Of a stretch of 64,000 bases of DNA, positions 1 through 9,981 are shown piece after piece. Within the stretch, counting starts at the first letter, position 1; each line of letters opens with the position of its first letter. The translations under genes and the position numbers were made by a program. The DNA lies in contig JAJEKV010000052.1 of assembly GCA_021234155.1 (NCBI GenBank), positions 3,945,606-4,009,605 on the forward strand, in the 5' to 3' direction. The notes under the pieces were generated by a model that saw only the letters and a list, made by a program, of their open reading frames with translations, made no database searches and had not been told where the DNA came from. Source of the stretch: Isoetes taiwanensis (taxonomy: Eukaryota; Streptophyta; Lycopodiopsida; Isoetales; Isoetaceae).

Positions 1-445
1 CTTTGAGAATTGCAACAACTCATAAGCAATCAAAAGTATTTGGAGACGAGAGGGGTATGTGGAAGGTAGGGTGATTACATTTCGATTACATTAAGATTGC
101 ATCTGTTGTAGTTAGAGTTCACTAATGTTCAATATTTTGTAGCAGAGGTTGTTCTCCAAAAAAAGAGATCCCACTGTTGAAGCCGAAGCCGCTATTATTG
201 GAGCAACAAGCTGAAAGCCCAGAAAGTAATTCTCTCTCCTTTTCAGGGTTTCTATTTTTTTTTTTTTGTATTTTGAAACTTACGTTGACGTGTTTATAGA
301 TAAAATTCATCAAGATGTTGGTGGCGACATTTACATTGAAAACTGCTTCCTTTGTTGAAGTTCAAGTTGAGGAAAAGGCTTGTTCTTTGGCGGGTACATG
401 TTTTTTTTTTGTCTTGCTTTCAAAACATTAGAATGAAGCACTTTC

Positions 446-2747
446 TTGTCTTCAGAGACTTGCGACGATTCAAATGAGCTAGATGATGTTGAAGAAGCCT
501 TGGAGATTGCAGCCAAGGCAACGACTAAATTTATGGTCAAAGCTGATGCCAAAAACATTTGGAAAAAAAGAGAGTGCAAACAGGCTAGAGGGACATCCAT
601 TTGCAAAACGGTAATTGCTAGCTTATATTGACTTACTTATACTTCAAAGTAGCTTATTATATTTTACTCGTTTTTGCGAGGTCTAAACCCTTTGGAAACG
701 AGAGATTGGAAGGTATCAATTTATGCTTTATTGTCATGGATCAATTGTTAATATGACACTAACATCTTGGATCGATAAACGTAAAATGATGACAAGGATA
801 AACTTATGGAATTCACGCCATTCAAGAATTGTCCGCCGGCTGAAATGAAAGTGGTTGCATCCGACATAGCAATTTTATGTGCAACTAACTCTAAAATGAG
901 TAGCCGCTTAGTGGATCTTTATGGCAAGTAATAACCTGGTTGTAACCGAGCTGTATTTGTTGCTATTCCTTGTCTCTAATGTTAATCTTAATCTAATCCA
1001 GGTGCTTGTATGAGACATTGCCTTTCGAGTGGAAGAGCAAAATCTTTTTTTATCCTGCTTACAACTATATAAGGTTTAGAGAAGCTACCAGGAGCAAAAG
1101 AAAGGGTGAATCAGCTGAAGGATCACTGAATGTCATTGAAATAGTGAAATCAGGGATGAAGGTGATTGTGGTAGCTAAATGCCATCATATCCTTGCACCT
1201 ATCCTTGAGAATGACCATTTTGTCTTTGGCTGTTTTTTTTACGCCGCACCATCGATTCCAAGATCCTACCGCACTGTGAATTCACGCCTTGAATCCTCTT
1301 ACGGGTTGTCGTGATTTAACGAGAAAGCAATCAAAGGGTATGTAATACTTTAAGTTGTTGCTTTACTTTTCTTCGCTAATTCGGTCTGCTAAATTTCGTG
1401 ATATGTAGGCTGCACACACAAATGTTAACCACATCGATCGGTCAAGTATCTAGAGGCGTCGATTTCATGAAGAGAAATAATGTTAATCGGATTCAGCAAG
1501 TAGAGGTGCCCAAAGAGTCCGATTTAACATCATGTGGGTTGTATGTGATGGGATTTATGCACAAATATGTTGAAGCTCTTGTCTCTGGTAGAGATATGGA
1601 AGTAAGTTGTATGCCTTCCCTTGTATGTACTGCATCTCATGTTCCTTTAAATATTTCTAACCTTATTTATGGATGTCACAGATTATATCTAAATGGTTCT
1701 CTCATGAATACGCCCTGTCACGACGACAATTTCTAATAGATGCTTTGGTCACGCATTGCGATGCCAATCCGAAAGAACGTATCAGCCAGCCCCTCCTCGA
1801 TTTACGAACTGATCATGAGTCTGAGTATTTGATTTTGCAAGATGAACTATGTAACAGGCTTATATATATCTTTTGTTCACATTTGTGTCCACATTTTCTA
1901 TCATAAGGAATGTGTAAATGACTATGTAAGTTATAATTATGAATATAAAAAATAATTATGAAGAAAAAAGATTTCTGATTTAAAGAAGCCTTGTACCCTT
2001 TTTGGTCAATCAAAACAGTTACTTGATTGTTTCGACTGATATATTTTGTGACCTTGTACCACACCACACCCCTCCACCACACTTCACCACCACAACCACA
2101 CTCCACCACACCACATCACACCACAATCCACAACACCACACCACACCACCACCACCACACTACCACCACCACACCCCACCACCACACTCCACCACACCAC
2201 ATCATACCACTACACACACCACCACCACCACCCCCCACCACCACACCCCACCCCACCACCACCACACACCACACCACCACCCCCCCCCACCACCACACTC
2301 CACCACCGCTCCACACTCCACCATTTGGTGTATGGTGTATGGTGTGTGGTGAATGGTGTGGTGTGTGGTGGGGAGTGTGGTGAATGGTGTGGTGTGTGGT
2401 GGGATGTGCTCGTTCTGGTGAATATAATAGTTGGTGTATGGTCTATGATGTATGGTGTGTGGTGAATGGTGTGGTGTGTGGTAGGATGTGCTCGTTCTGG
2501 TGAATATGATAGTGTGGGGCATGGTATGGTGCATGGTTTGGTGTGGTATACACACCCTAACATTTAGTGTTCATTTCATGCAGATGGTATTGTTCAAGAG
2601 GTTTCTGGACCAACATCCGAGAAATTTTTGGCGATGCTTGAGATGCTTCAAGATGCATTTAAAGAAAAATACTCGAACATATTTTCCTATTTCAGGCTTG
2701 GGTTACCATATTTTGCTAGTGTGCAGATCATAAATTCTGCACCTTGA
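446..2747 (+). pseudogene. Ulp1-like (C48) cysteine protease gene of DNA transposon A
   Basis: Multi-exon gene whose product resembles the catalytic part of Ulp1/SENP SUMO proteases, a domain often carried by plant DNA transposons. Exons visible with GT/AG borders: about 456-610 (acidic stretch), about 780-927, 1002-1337, 1409-1601, 1682-1850 and 2584-2747 (ends TGA). Exon 1002-1337 has the block ILAPILENDHFVFG, with the likely catalytic His; exon 1409-1601 has VPKESDLTSCGLYVMGF, where SCG carries the likely nucleophile Cys. The Asp between them is not clear because the frame breaks near 1313. The reading phases of 1601/1682 and 1850/2584 join cleanly. The gene is homologous to the 41.9-45.6 kb gene: both have an FTP(F/Y)(K/R)(N/D)CP block followed by VD(L/V)YG(K/R). 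The 5' end may lie outside the window. Broken by at least one frameshift, so likely inactive. Confidence 0.72.
2058..2560. repeat. CCACCACAC / TGGTGTGTGG strand-switching simple repeat
   Basis: Low-complexity array inside the last intron (1851-2583) of the Ulp1-like gene. From 2058 to about 2325 the plus strand is built of CCACCACAC-like units almost free of G; from about 2326 to 2560 it switches to TGGTGTG-like units almost free of C, so the halves are roughly inverse complements around CACCATTTGGTG. The second half holds a longer duplicated unit (about 2380-2425 and 2460-2510, both containing GTGCTCGTTCTGGTGAATAT). All reading frames here are artefacts of the repeat. Confidence 0.9.
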
Positions 2748-3137
2748 AATTTCTTGTTGGCTTTAATGTTTGTTTTGGTATACTATTTCAGTAATTGTAC
2801 TTTGCATTTTATAATTAATGACAAAAACTGTCATTAACTTGAGTTGCACCAAAAACTTGAGTTGCAAACTAAGTACCAAACATGTTTCTTATATCTATCT
2901 GAGAAAAGGATAGAAATAGTTGGTTAACTAAAAGAACAATTGGAAACTTCGAGGAGAGTAGTTAAAGCAAAAAAAATAGTCACAACAGCTGTAGAGAAGA
3001 GGAGTTCTGTCATTAATGAAAAAGCTTTACAAAAAATGGAGTCACAAGGACTATTGCAAAACAAGTTCTGTATTTAATTAAAAAGCTTTACAAAGAATAG
3101 TCACAAGGACTATTGCCAAAAAAATTGAAACCAGGGA

Positions 3138-3659
3138 TTACAAAAAACAAGTCTTGATCTTCAGGCCATCTTCAGCTCTATATGAAGGTATGGCATACAT
3201 CTTCATTTCGAGGAGTCGCTCCTCGTCGAGGTAAGCCTCATGCACCCACTCGATCACCCGCAACGAAGCGACAGCCTGATGATCCATGATGAGCTTCTCC
3301 ACATCTGGTGGAGTGAACTTTGCCCTGACTGTAACCGGGTGGCCTCCGGAGGAAGACACGGATTCTCCGGAGGAAGACACGGATCCTACGGAGGAAGAGG
3401 AGGATCGTCTTTGGCGGAGGGCGAGCACAATGGCGGGATAGTGTTCTGGAGTGTGGTCTTGAACTTGGCCATGGCGGAAGTGAAGGAGATGGACGGAATG
3501 GGGAAGGAGTGAAGGAGATGGCGGAATAGACGATGGGGATGGAATGGACAGAATGAAGCTGCAGGGCAGAATTTTGGGAATAAAAAGGATGTTTGCATGC
3601 ATACAATTTTGGGAATTAGGCAGAAGAGGAAAGGGATGTATGCATGCATACGATTTCAC
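3138..3659 (-). CDS. Hypothetical protein, serine-rich, unrecognised
   Basis: Open frame of up to 173 codons on minus. The N-terminal third is low in complexity, a run of Ser residues follows near the middle (from GGAGGAAGA-type repeats on plus), and the last 70 residues look protein-like (TPPDVEKLIMDHQAVASLRV...). A methionine in a good plant start context (GCCATGGCC) lies at about 3470 but in another frame, so start and frame are uncertain. No family recognised. It sits between the protease and transposase genes of element A and may be a lost accessory gene of that element or chance. Confidence 0.25.
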   Translation of the reverse strand: MKSYACIHPFPLLPNSQNCMHANILFIPKILPCSFILSIPSPSSIPPSPSLLPHSVHLLHFRHGQVQDHTPEHYPAIVLALRQRRSSSSSVGSVSSSGESVSSSGGHPVTVRAKFTPPDVEKLIMDHQAVASLRVIEWVHEAYLDEERLLEMKMYAIPSYRAEDGLKIKTCFL

Positions 3660-4120
3660 ACCTCGGGAGCCGATCCACCCACCTCAATATTTTTGCAAAT
3701 GTAAAATGTATAGGTTGAATCATATTATGAGACCAATTGCTTGGTATGCAGTTAGCACAACCCTAACACAAAGTTAGCAATATCCCACATGCATATATCA
3801 CAAAAATCGTGCGCATATATAAATAGGGTATTGCTGCTTCATTGATAAGTGTGGATAGAGATTAGATGTTGAAAAGTTATGGCTCACGGGGCTTGTAATC
3901 TTGATTCTGAGGCCAAAGCATGTCATCTTGGCCCAAGATGTAATCCTAGTCCACCCCTTTTTTTAGTAATGGGCTCAAATATCCCACATGCATTCAATGT
4001 TCCACATGTTACCAAATCAACAATTGCCAAATCAACAAATGCCAAATGAATGGATTATGTTAAGGCATATTGTGTACCTATGCATATCGTGTTTGGTAAA
4101 GTGTGAGTCAACAATATAGA

Positions 4121-4590
4121 GATAACAAGGAATATTCCTTATTACCTTGAAGGGAATATTCCTTATTGCATTGAAAGGAATATTCATTAGCGCCTAGTTA
4201 TCAGGAATATTCCTTATTACCTTCAAAGGAATATTCTTTAGTTTGTTTAAGTGCACCCATAGTTACAAGGAATATTCCTATTACCTTGAAAGGAATATTC
4301 CTTATTGCATTGAAAGGAATATTCCTTAGCGCCTAGTTATCAGGAATATTCCTTATTACCTTCAAAGGAATATTCTTTAGTTTGTTTAAGTGCACCCATA
4401 GTCACAAGGAATATTCCTATTACCTTGAAAGGAATATTCCTTATTGCATTGAAAGGAATATTCCTTAGTGCCTAGTTATCAAGAATATTCCTTATTACCT
4501 TCAAAGGAATATTCTTTAGTTTGTTTAAATGCACCCATAGTTACAAGGAATATTCCTTATTACATTGAAAGGAATATTCCTCATTGAGTA
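4121..4590. repeat. 139-140-bp tandem repeat rich in GGAATATTCC palindromes
   Basis: At least three consecutive units of 139-140 bp; the anchor ACAAGGAATATTCC recurs at 4125, 4265, 4404 and 4543. Each unit contains about four copies of the 10-bp perfect palindrome GGAATATTCC, separated by TTATTACCTT, TTATTGCATT or TTAGCGCCTAG. The last unit is cut short. No coding potential. Confidence 0.9.
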
Positions 4591-4839
4591 TAGCCCTTTC
4601 ATTTGAGCTAGGCTTGTGGGATATATGCCAAAGATCAACCATTGGCCAATTGGGTCGAGAAAAAAGAGGACAAATGGGAAAGATTTTGAGAAAAGGATGT
4701 TGAACAAATTATTGGCACAAATCATTGGTTAAGGAACAAATCATTGGCATGGTACGAGCCATATCGTAAAACTTGGGGGGAGAAGGGAATAGACAGGGAT
4801 AAAAATTCCTTTTTTACCTGTGGTGACTAGTTGATTCCG

Positions 4840-5427
4840 ATGGCGGGAGGAGATCGAACGACTAGATCACAATCCATATCCCCAATTCAAATGCAAACTC
4901 ACCTGGTGCACCCGATTCTTGAGGAGATCAATGCCGAACAGGGAAACCAATTGAACAAAATCAAACAGAGAGGTAGTCACGAGTTCAGAGGTACTCCTAT
5001 TCTTAAACATGCTTTTGTTCCTAATCTAACAATTGCTTATGATGTTCTACGGATGATGCACAGAGGAGACTTAACAATGTTGGAAGCATGGATCGAGCTA
5101 TGGGAGTAGCAGCGGACAAGGGGGATGAGGAATCCCAATTATCTAAAGCAGAACTAGAGAGTATTCTCATTCAACTTAAACAGGAAGTTGTGCATGCAAA
5201 AGCAATCAACAAAGTGCTAAAAAGGGCTGAGGTTTGGAGATTCAATAGCCTCAAACCATACTTTACCAATCTCTATCATAAATGGCAACAGAAGCGAGAA
5301 GCACATGTCTTGCTACGTTAGACTTCACCAACTTCCAAACAAATTGTCCCCGGACACTCTTCTCACAATTTTCGGGAACAGGACCATTGCTGATCTCACA
5401 CTGCAGGACCTTCTGGATGAATCTTGA
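4840..5427 (+). pseudogene. Unrecognised transposon-borne gene, frameshifted
   Basis: An ATG in a good context (GATGGCGG) at 4840 opens a 90-codon frame to 5109; the reading continues in another frame from about 5088 to 5321 (a Glu/Lys-rich, helix-prone part with LSKAELESILIQLKQEV), and a third frame carries on to TGA at about 5427 (ending DLTLQDLLDES). Together about 195 residues, so probably one small gene with two frameshifts or short introns. No family recognised. It lies between protease and transposase of element A, the place where element B1 has a HAD phosphatase, but no HAD motifs are visible here. Confidence 0.4.
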
Positions 5428-5430
5428 GTC

Positions 5431-5478
5431 CTTGAATCTTGAATCTTGAATCTTGAATCTTGAATCTTGAATCTTGAG
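5431..5478. repeat. (CTTGAAT)n microsatellite
   Basis: Six to seven tandem copies of the heptamer CTTGAAT, directly after the stop of the preceding broken gene. Confidence 0.95.
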
Positions 5479-5630
5479 ACCTTCTGCTTACAGTGTTTTT
5501 TACAGCTTACACTAAGTATAACAGTCTTGGAACTATATAAACAATATATTAATGTTTGTGTTTTAATCTAGTTCACATTCTGATTACATTCAGTTTGCAA
5601 GTCCATGCCTTAGTGCATAGAAAAGTTACT

Positions 5631-7480
5631 TCAACAACAGGTTAACATTATTATGAGAGATTCTACAATCTCTGGCAAATTTCCCAGCAACATTTCATGC
5701 CAATAGTTAGTCAGTTCATATGCATAAGATGTACCTTTAATCTTATGTTTGACTGGTTCCAATGGAAATCTCACCCCAATTACTGACTCGGGATGGACAA
5801 GAACTTTCTTTCCTTGAATAAGCCTGTACTTTTGATGGCAACCAGGAATCAATTCAAAGTAATTACCAGTTATAACTTCATTACCACAATAAAATTCATT
5901 TCCATAGTCATCCTTGGTGTCTTCTTCGAGGGCATGTTTCACTTACATGCCTTTGGATGAGATAATAAGGGACCCTTTCATAATTATGCAGGGGATGTGA
6001 ATGATGCAAAATAATCTCCAACCTGCACTGTCTCATCCACATTGTCCACGTCATTTGCCCACAAGTCCTCTGCCTCGTACCCATCTTCTTCAACATTGCC
6101 CCTATTTGTAGGCTCTAGTTTTCTCAACTCCCACCTGCCACAATGATCAGCATTTTCACAAGCAGGCCAATCAAAATTGATGCATGCCTTACAAAAACAT
6201 GAAAGAGATCTACACATTAACTTTGTTGGATCATTTGGATCTATGGATGAAATGAAGAGATTGCACCCCTTTCTTTGGGAGCACATCAAATCTTTGGGAA
6301 CGGGTCAATGTCGGACACCTTCCAAAATACCCTTTCCACATCAGAAATTTTCTCTTCAAGAACCTCACATGTAGTTTTTGCATTTTTATCACTTTCCCAT
6401 CCTTTTTTTCTTTGTTACGCCTCGAGCCATAGTTTTGATATGGCTCCTTCTCCATCATGTATGCCCTTCCCATGTCCCGAGCCAAAGAAATTCCCAGTGC
6501 ATTCGATCTTATGCTCTTGATGATACCTAGTTACATGATAGAAAGCTCTTCTCGACTTGAATTGGGCTGCACAACCCGTCGGACCAAACTACGTGGTATT
6601 TCATATGGCCAAGACCATTTTCTTTTCAGCCAATTGAGGTGCATCTTGAATGCTTTTTGTACAAAGTGAGTATCATGTGTTTTGTCATCTGAAATAAAGA
6701 AGTGCACACATTTCCTCATTTTACCCCTCGTACCTTGAACATCGTGATGTGGACCAATATGCTGATTTGTTCATTGTACCAATGTTGTGCTTGAATCTCG
6801 TTGAATGGCTTCAAAGTATAATTCTCAGAAATCAACAACCGATAATACGGTATCATCAACGAAGACTCTTCATGGATTCCTTGAATTGTTTGCTCGCCAA
6901 TGTGCCACAAAGTTATGATATACAAACTTCGACATATGATCAAACATGTTATCCAACATATTCTTTGGAGCTGCCTTTCTTGTCAATTAGCTTTTTCGTC
7001 TTCGTGGAAGTTCCTTTCTTCAAGGGCTCATTAACGTAACCATAGACTTGCCAATCAAGCGTTTGATCAATCGCTCCTTGTATTCTCTTGGACACAACCC
7101 AATTAATTGTTTCCCACAATTTCCACAATCGATTTGATACATTGTAGCTTATGCCACTCGTTGCTTCTTTGCTCTCTGTCACATACCATAGCCCTCCAAA
7201 ATGTGCTAACATTATCAAATGTCTTGTTCTTGGCTTGACATATTCCAAAGATGAGCTTCGGGATGCGCACACACCACAATTGCATTTAACAATTTTCATG
7301 GAGTCTTGACCTCATCAAATTAAATGCACGCTTGTACGGATATGATTGCTCATGTTTCACGCAACAACATGTGTTTCTTTCCTTTAGCTTTCTAATGCAA
7401 GAAGGTTTTAAGTATTCAAATTGCCTAAGCCCAATCCGTGCGGATCTCGATCCACAAAATTGCGGAATAATTCATTTTGT
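5631..7480 (-). pseudogene. Transposase-like gene of element A (SDGC/GHGKG family)
   Basis: Series of minus-strand fragments in several frames matching the 47.8-51.4 kb gene in order. N-terminal side (about 7250-7400): CIRKLKERNTCCCVKHEQ, a Cys/His cluster likely to bind zinc, then NEWHKLQCIK. Centre: SDDKTHDTHFVQ (about 6650-6690) followed by W-rich text. About 6440-6510: NFFGSGHGKGIHDGEGA, a conserved block of a transposase-like family known to me from animals, fungi and non-flowering plants. C-terminal side: MCRSLSCFCKACINFDWPAC (second Cys cluster, about 6165-6225) and ELIPGCHQKYRL to the stop at 5631. At least four frame changes; no intact product. An RNase H-like fold is inferred, not shown. 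Confidence 0.65.
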
Positions 7481-8220
7481 AAAATTACAAATTGAAATAA
7501 AATTAGTCACCTCATTACATTACATTACATACAAATCTTTTACATATTCAAGACCCTAAACTCCCACACATACATGTACATTCTGACATGAATTTTATTT
7601 CATTTACTATGAAGTCACATAATTTTTTGACAATTAATACATCTCCACACTAATTTCTTCTTAGTTACTGCCTACATCTACAATACATCCAGAATATACA
7701 TGTAAACAAATATACATCCAGAATATATCATGTAAACAAATATACATGTACGTGTTGCCATGAAATAATTTGACATTTCCATGTAGAACAACTAGGGCAG
7801 ACTGCATCTACATTACATTCAAAAAGTAAAGAAATCTGTTACAAACTTTACATCAGTGTTACAAAATAAAAGACATCTTTATTCTGCCAAAAAGTAAAGA
7901 AATCTACAAACCTTACATCAGTGCAGCGTTGGGGAAATCTTTTCCCTCCCATCGGAAAATTTCCTATATATTTCTCACCCAATCGGAATTTATAAGTTTG
8001 AAATGGATCGTTCCTGAAAACAAAATTCACAACCGGATCCCATTTTACCAAGACAAAGAGAACTCAAAGTATATTACGACCAATTCACTATACAGGAGGG
8101 GCGGATGGAGTGGACGACCCTAAGCCATGTTCTTATGCCAGCCCAATCCATTGTCATGATTCTGTCTGCACTGAACTCTGGAGACCCAAGCTTGTCAGTC
8201 ATCCCCTGGAGTCTGAGCCT
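7481..8220. other. AT-rich remnant between element A and the LTR element
   Basis: No convincing gene. Around 7560-7760 are repeated ATACATGTACAT and ATACATCCAGAATAT motifs that resemble the TGTACAT-rich introns of elements B1/B2, so this is probably the 5' (minus-strand) part of the element A transposase gene. A minus open frame at 7848-8051 shows no recognisable motif. Confidence 0.4.
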
Positions 8221-8508
8221 TGGGTAGGAACTTCCTTTGTATTGTGCTGATCTTTGTCTATGCAGATGTTGATGTGCCACCCTTCGAGGTGGATATATGG
8301 TGTTATGTTACTGACGTGTATGTTTACGCTTCCGCAGTTAGGTAGGCCCTGAGGGAGACGGGGTAAAATGACCCCTTCACTCTTCCCACTGTGGACTCCA
8401 GACGGTCACAGTGATATGTGGAGGGCCCTTATCAGTATGGAGCTGGTACGGGGGATGAATCCTGTTTGTATACGGTGCGGACATCGTATATGAGTAGGGG
8501 ACGTCACA
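8221..8508 (+). repeat. Putative 5' LTR (about 288 bp)
   Basis: Begins TGGGTAGGAACTTCC and ends GGGGACGTCACA (TG...CA), and is about 97% identical to 16140-16429 (seven or eight differences including short indels). It is followed by a one-base spacer and a tRNA-Met type primer-binding site, which fixes the right edge. The left edge is uncertain: upstream of 8221 it no longer resembles the 3' copy, no target-site duplication is visible, and a purine tract before the other copy hints that the true LTR could start further left. Confidence 0.65.
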
Positions 8509-8509
8509 G

Positions 8510-8521
8510 TGGTATCAGAGC
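8510..8521 (+). promoter_or_regulatory. Primer-binding site for initiator tRNA-Met
   Basis: TGGTATCAGAGC, one base after the LTR end, is the standard plant retrotransposon primer site complementary to the 3' end of initiator methionine tRNA. It identifies 8221-8508 as a 5' LTR and sets the orientation to plus. Confidence 0.85.
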
Positions 8522-8709
8522 AATGTTCTTGGAGACCAAGAGCAAAGCACTGACCATGCTCCCAGTAGTACTAACTTGATAGGATCCTCAAACCTCGAAA
8601 AGTGGAAAAGTTTTTCCTTATTTTTGTAGTTCATGCTGAGCTAGTAACAGTTAAGTGAATTGGAACATAATAAGACTAAATGAATGAGCCAAAACCTTCT
8701 CAGGCAAGG

Positions 8710-8977
8710 TGGTCTCACACGTCGCGTCTGGTCAAAGAACTAAACTTTAGTTTTTGAGCAGGGCGCTACCCGTGAGACATTGAGCCAAGAACACCTTAAA
8801 ACTTGACAAATTTCACAAAAGTAATATGGTAAGGCAAATTCCAAGGTAAGAATTAGTTAGAATAGTATGTTTAAATCACTTAAATTAGTAAAAAATGCAC
8901 AATATCTCACAGCTCGCGCCTGGTCAAAGAACTGAACTTTAGTTCTTGAGCAGGGCGCTACCTGTGAGACATTGATC
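8710..8977 (+). repeat. Two copies of a structured leader hairpin
   Basis: About 72-bp direct repeats at 8710-8783 and 8905-8977. Each folds on paper into nested stems; in the second copy TCTCACAG pairs with CTGTGAGA, GCGCC with GGCGC, and AGAACT with AGTTCT. They lie 200-470 bases after the primer-binding site, where retroelement RNAs usually keep dimerisation or packaging structures. Function is inference. Confidence 0.55.
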
Positions 8978-9154
8978 CTAAAACACTTTGAGACATTGAT
9001 CCTAAAACACTTTGAAAAGTCATAAATTTAAAACACTTTGAAAAGTCATAAATTTCAGAGAAGTAACATGGTAACCCGAATTTGAAGCTAGGAATTAGCT
9101 AGATTAGTCTAGCTTTTCAATCTATTTGAACCTCATCTTAAAAGAATTTTCACA

Positions 9155-9220
9155 GTAGCAGGAATTGAACCTCCCACCCACAGGATTGAACCCCCAACCC
9201 GTGCCAACCACTGAGGGCGG
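9155..9220 (-). repeat. tRNA-related (SINE-like) sequence
   Basis: On minus the stretch reads CTCAGTGGTTGGCACGGG, like a tRNA A-box region, followed by GGTTCAATCC and, 24 bases on, GGTTCAATTCC, both close to the B-box consensus. No full cloverleaf can be drawn. It may be a tRNA-derived SINE fragment or a tRNA pseudogene inside the retroelement leader. Confidence 0.35.
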
Positions 9221-9410
9221 GCATCGTTTATATTTAAAATATGATTCTTAATTAAATTTAAGCTTTAATAATGTTAGATAATATTAATGGCCAAGCCTTA
9301 GACTTAGAACCATGAGGTTAGAAAGGTCTAAATTAAGCCATGTAATAGGATAATAAGTGTTTTAGCCCATCCAAAAGGGTAGCTTGTAATTTGACCCAGA
9401 ATTGGCCATC

Positions 9411-9419
9411 TATAAATAG
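9411..9419 (+). promoter_or_regulatory. TATA box before the MARTKQTA frame
   Basis: TATAAATAG, 89 bases upstream of the ATG at 9508, in an otherwise AT-rich to GC-rich transition. Its spacing fits a transcription start about 60 bases before the ATG. It is internal to the LTR element, so it may belong to an inserted promoter or an older nested LTR. Confidence 0.5.
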
Positions 9420-9507
9420 ACTTAGGACCCCCTCATTTGTAGATCCCCTGTTTAGAAATTTGTTCCGCATTTCGAAGCGATTTTAGGGCGCCCGACCTCC
9501 GATCGAC

Positions 9508-9981
9508 ATGGCACGCACCAAACAGACCGCTTGACTTCCTCGACAAGACGTAACAGCCAGAGGCCAAGGAGGCCGAAGAAAACAAGCAGCGGAAGGGCAA
9601 AGGCACGGAGGAGCCCAAGCGAGAGACGAAGAAGACCCCGAGCGTCAAAGTAGTCATCAAGGAACGGCCAGCCAACCCGCCAGCCCAGGAGTAGGGATCC
9701 CAGAGATCAACGAAAGCACTAGAGGAAGAGGACATTGGATCTCCGGATTCAATGGATGAAGAGACCCAAGAAGCGTATGAGCAGATAGAGTGGGAGATAG
9801 AAGAAGAGGAGAGGGCAGAACGAGAGCAGGAGACCAAGGTTCAAGAAGCAGCAGAGCAGAAGCTGGCCCAACATACTCAACAGCCTGCACAGTCATGCGA
9901 AGACGGTGACACTAATGAAGAAGGACATGCAGCTTGCCAGCTGCATCAAGGGAGATCCACAGTAAAATTTTGTAAATGATG
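9508..9981 (+). pseudogene. Degraded gag-like ORF beginning with a histone H3-like tail
   Basis: ATG at 9508 opens MARTKQTA and then meets TGA (9532). The frame then stays open, Arg/Gln/Gly-rich, to about 9754, and a second frame from about 9720 to 9979 encodes a very acidic, helix-prone stretch (EEEERAEREQETKVQEAAEQ). The first eight residues equal the start of histone H3, and a CGA-to-TGA change would account for the stop. The rest is not histone. Position after LTR, leader and TATA box suggests a gag-like structural protein. No zinc knuckle seen. Confidence 0.4.

Noticed and set aside
2002-2563. Several 100-120-codon open frames on both strands (His/Pro/Thr-rich or Val/Trp/Gly-rich)
   Set aside because: They are translations of the CCACCAC/TGGTG simple repeat; open on both strands only because the repeat lacks stop triplets.
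4121-5478. CRISPR-like array (repeats with regular spacing)
   Set aside because: The repeats are direct 139-bp tandem units and a heptamer microsatellite with no unique spacers, in a plant genome.
9155-9220. A functional tRNA gene
   Set aside because: A- and B-box-like blocks are present but no acceptor stem or full cloverleaf can be formed, and the B box is duplicated.
9508-9981. A histone H3 gene or pseudogene
   Set aside because: Only the first eight residues agree with H3; the following sequence has no histone-fold similarity and an unrelated acidic composition.
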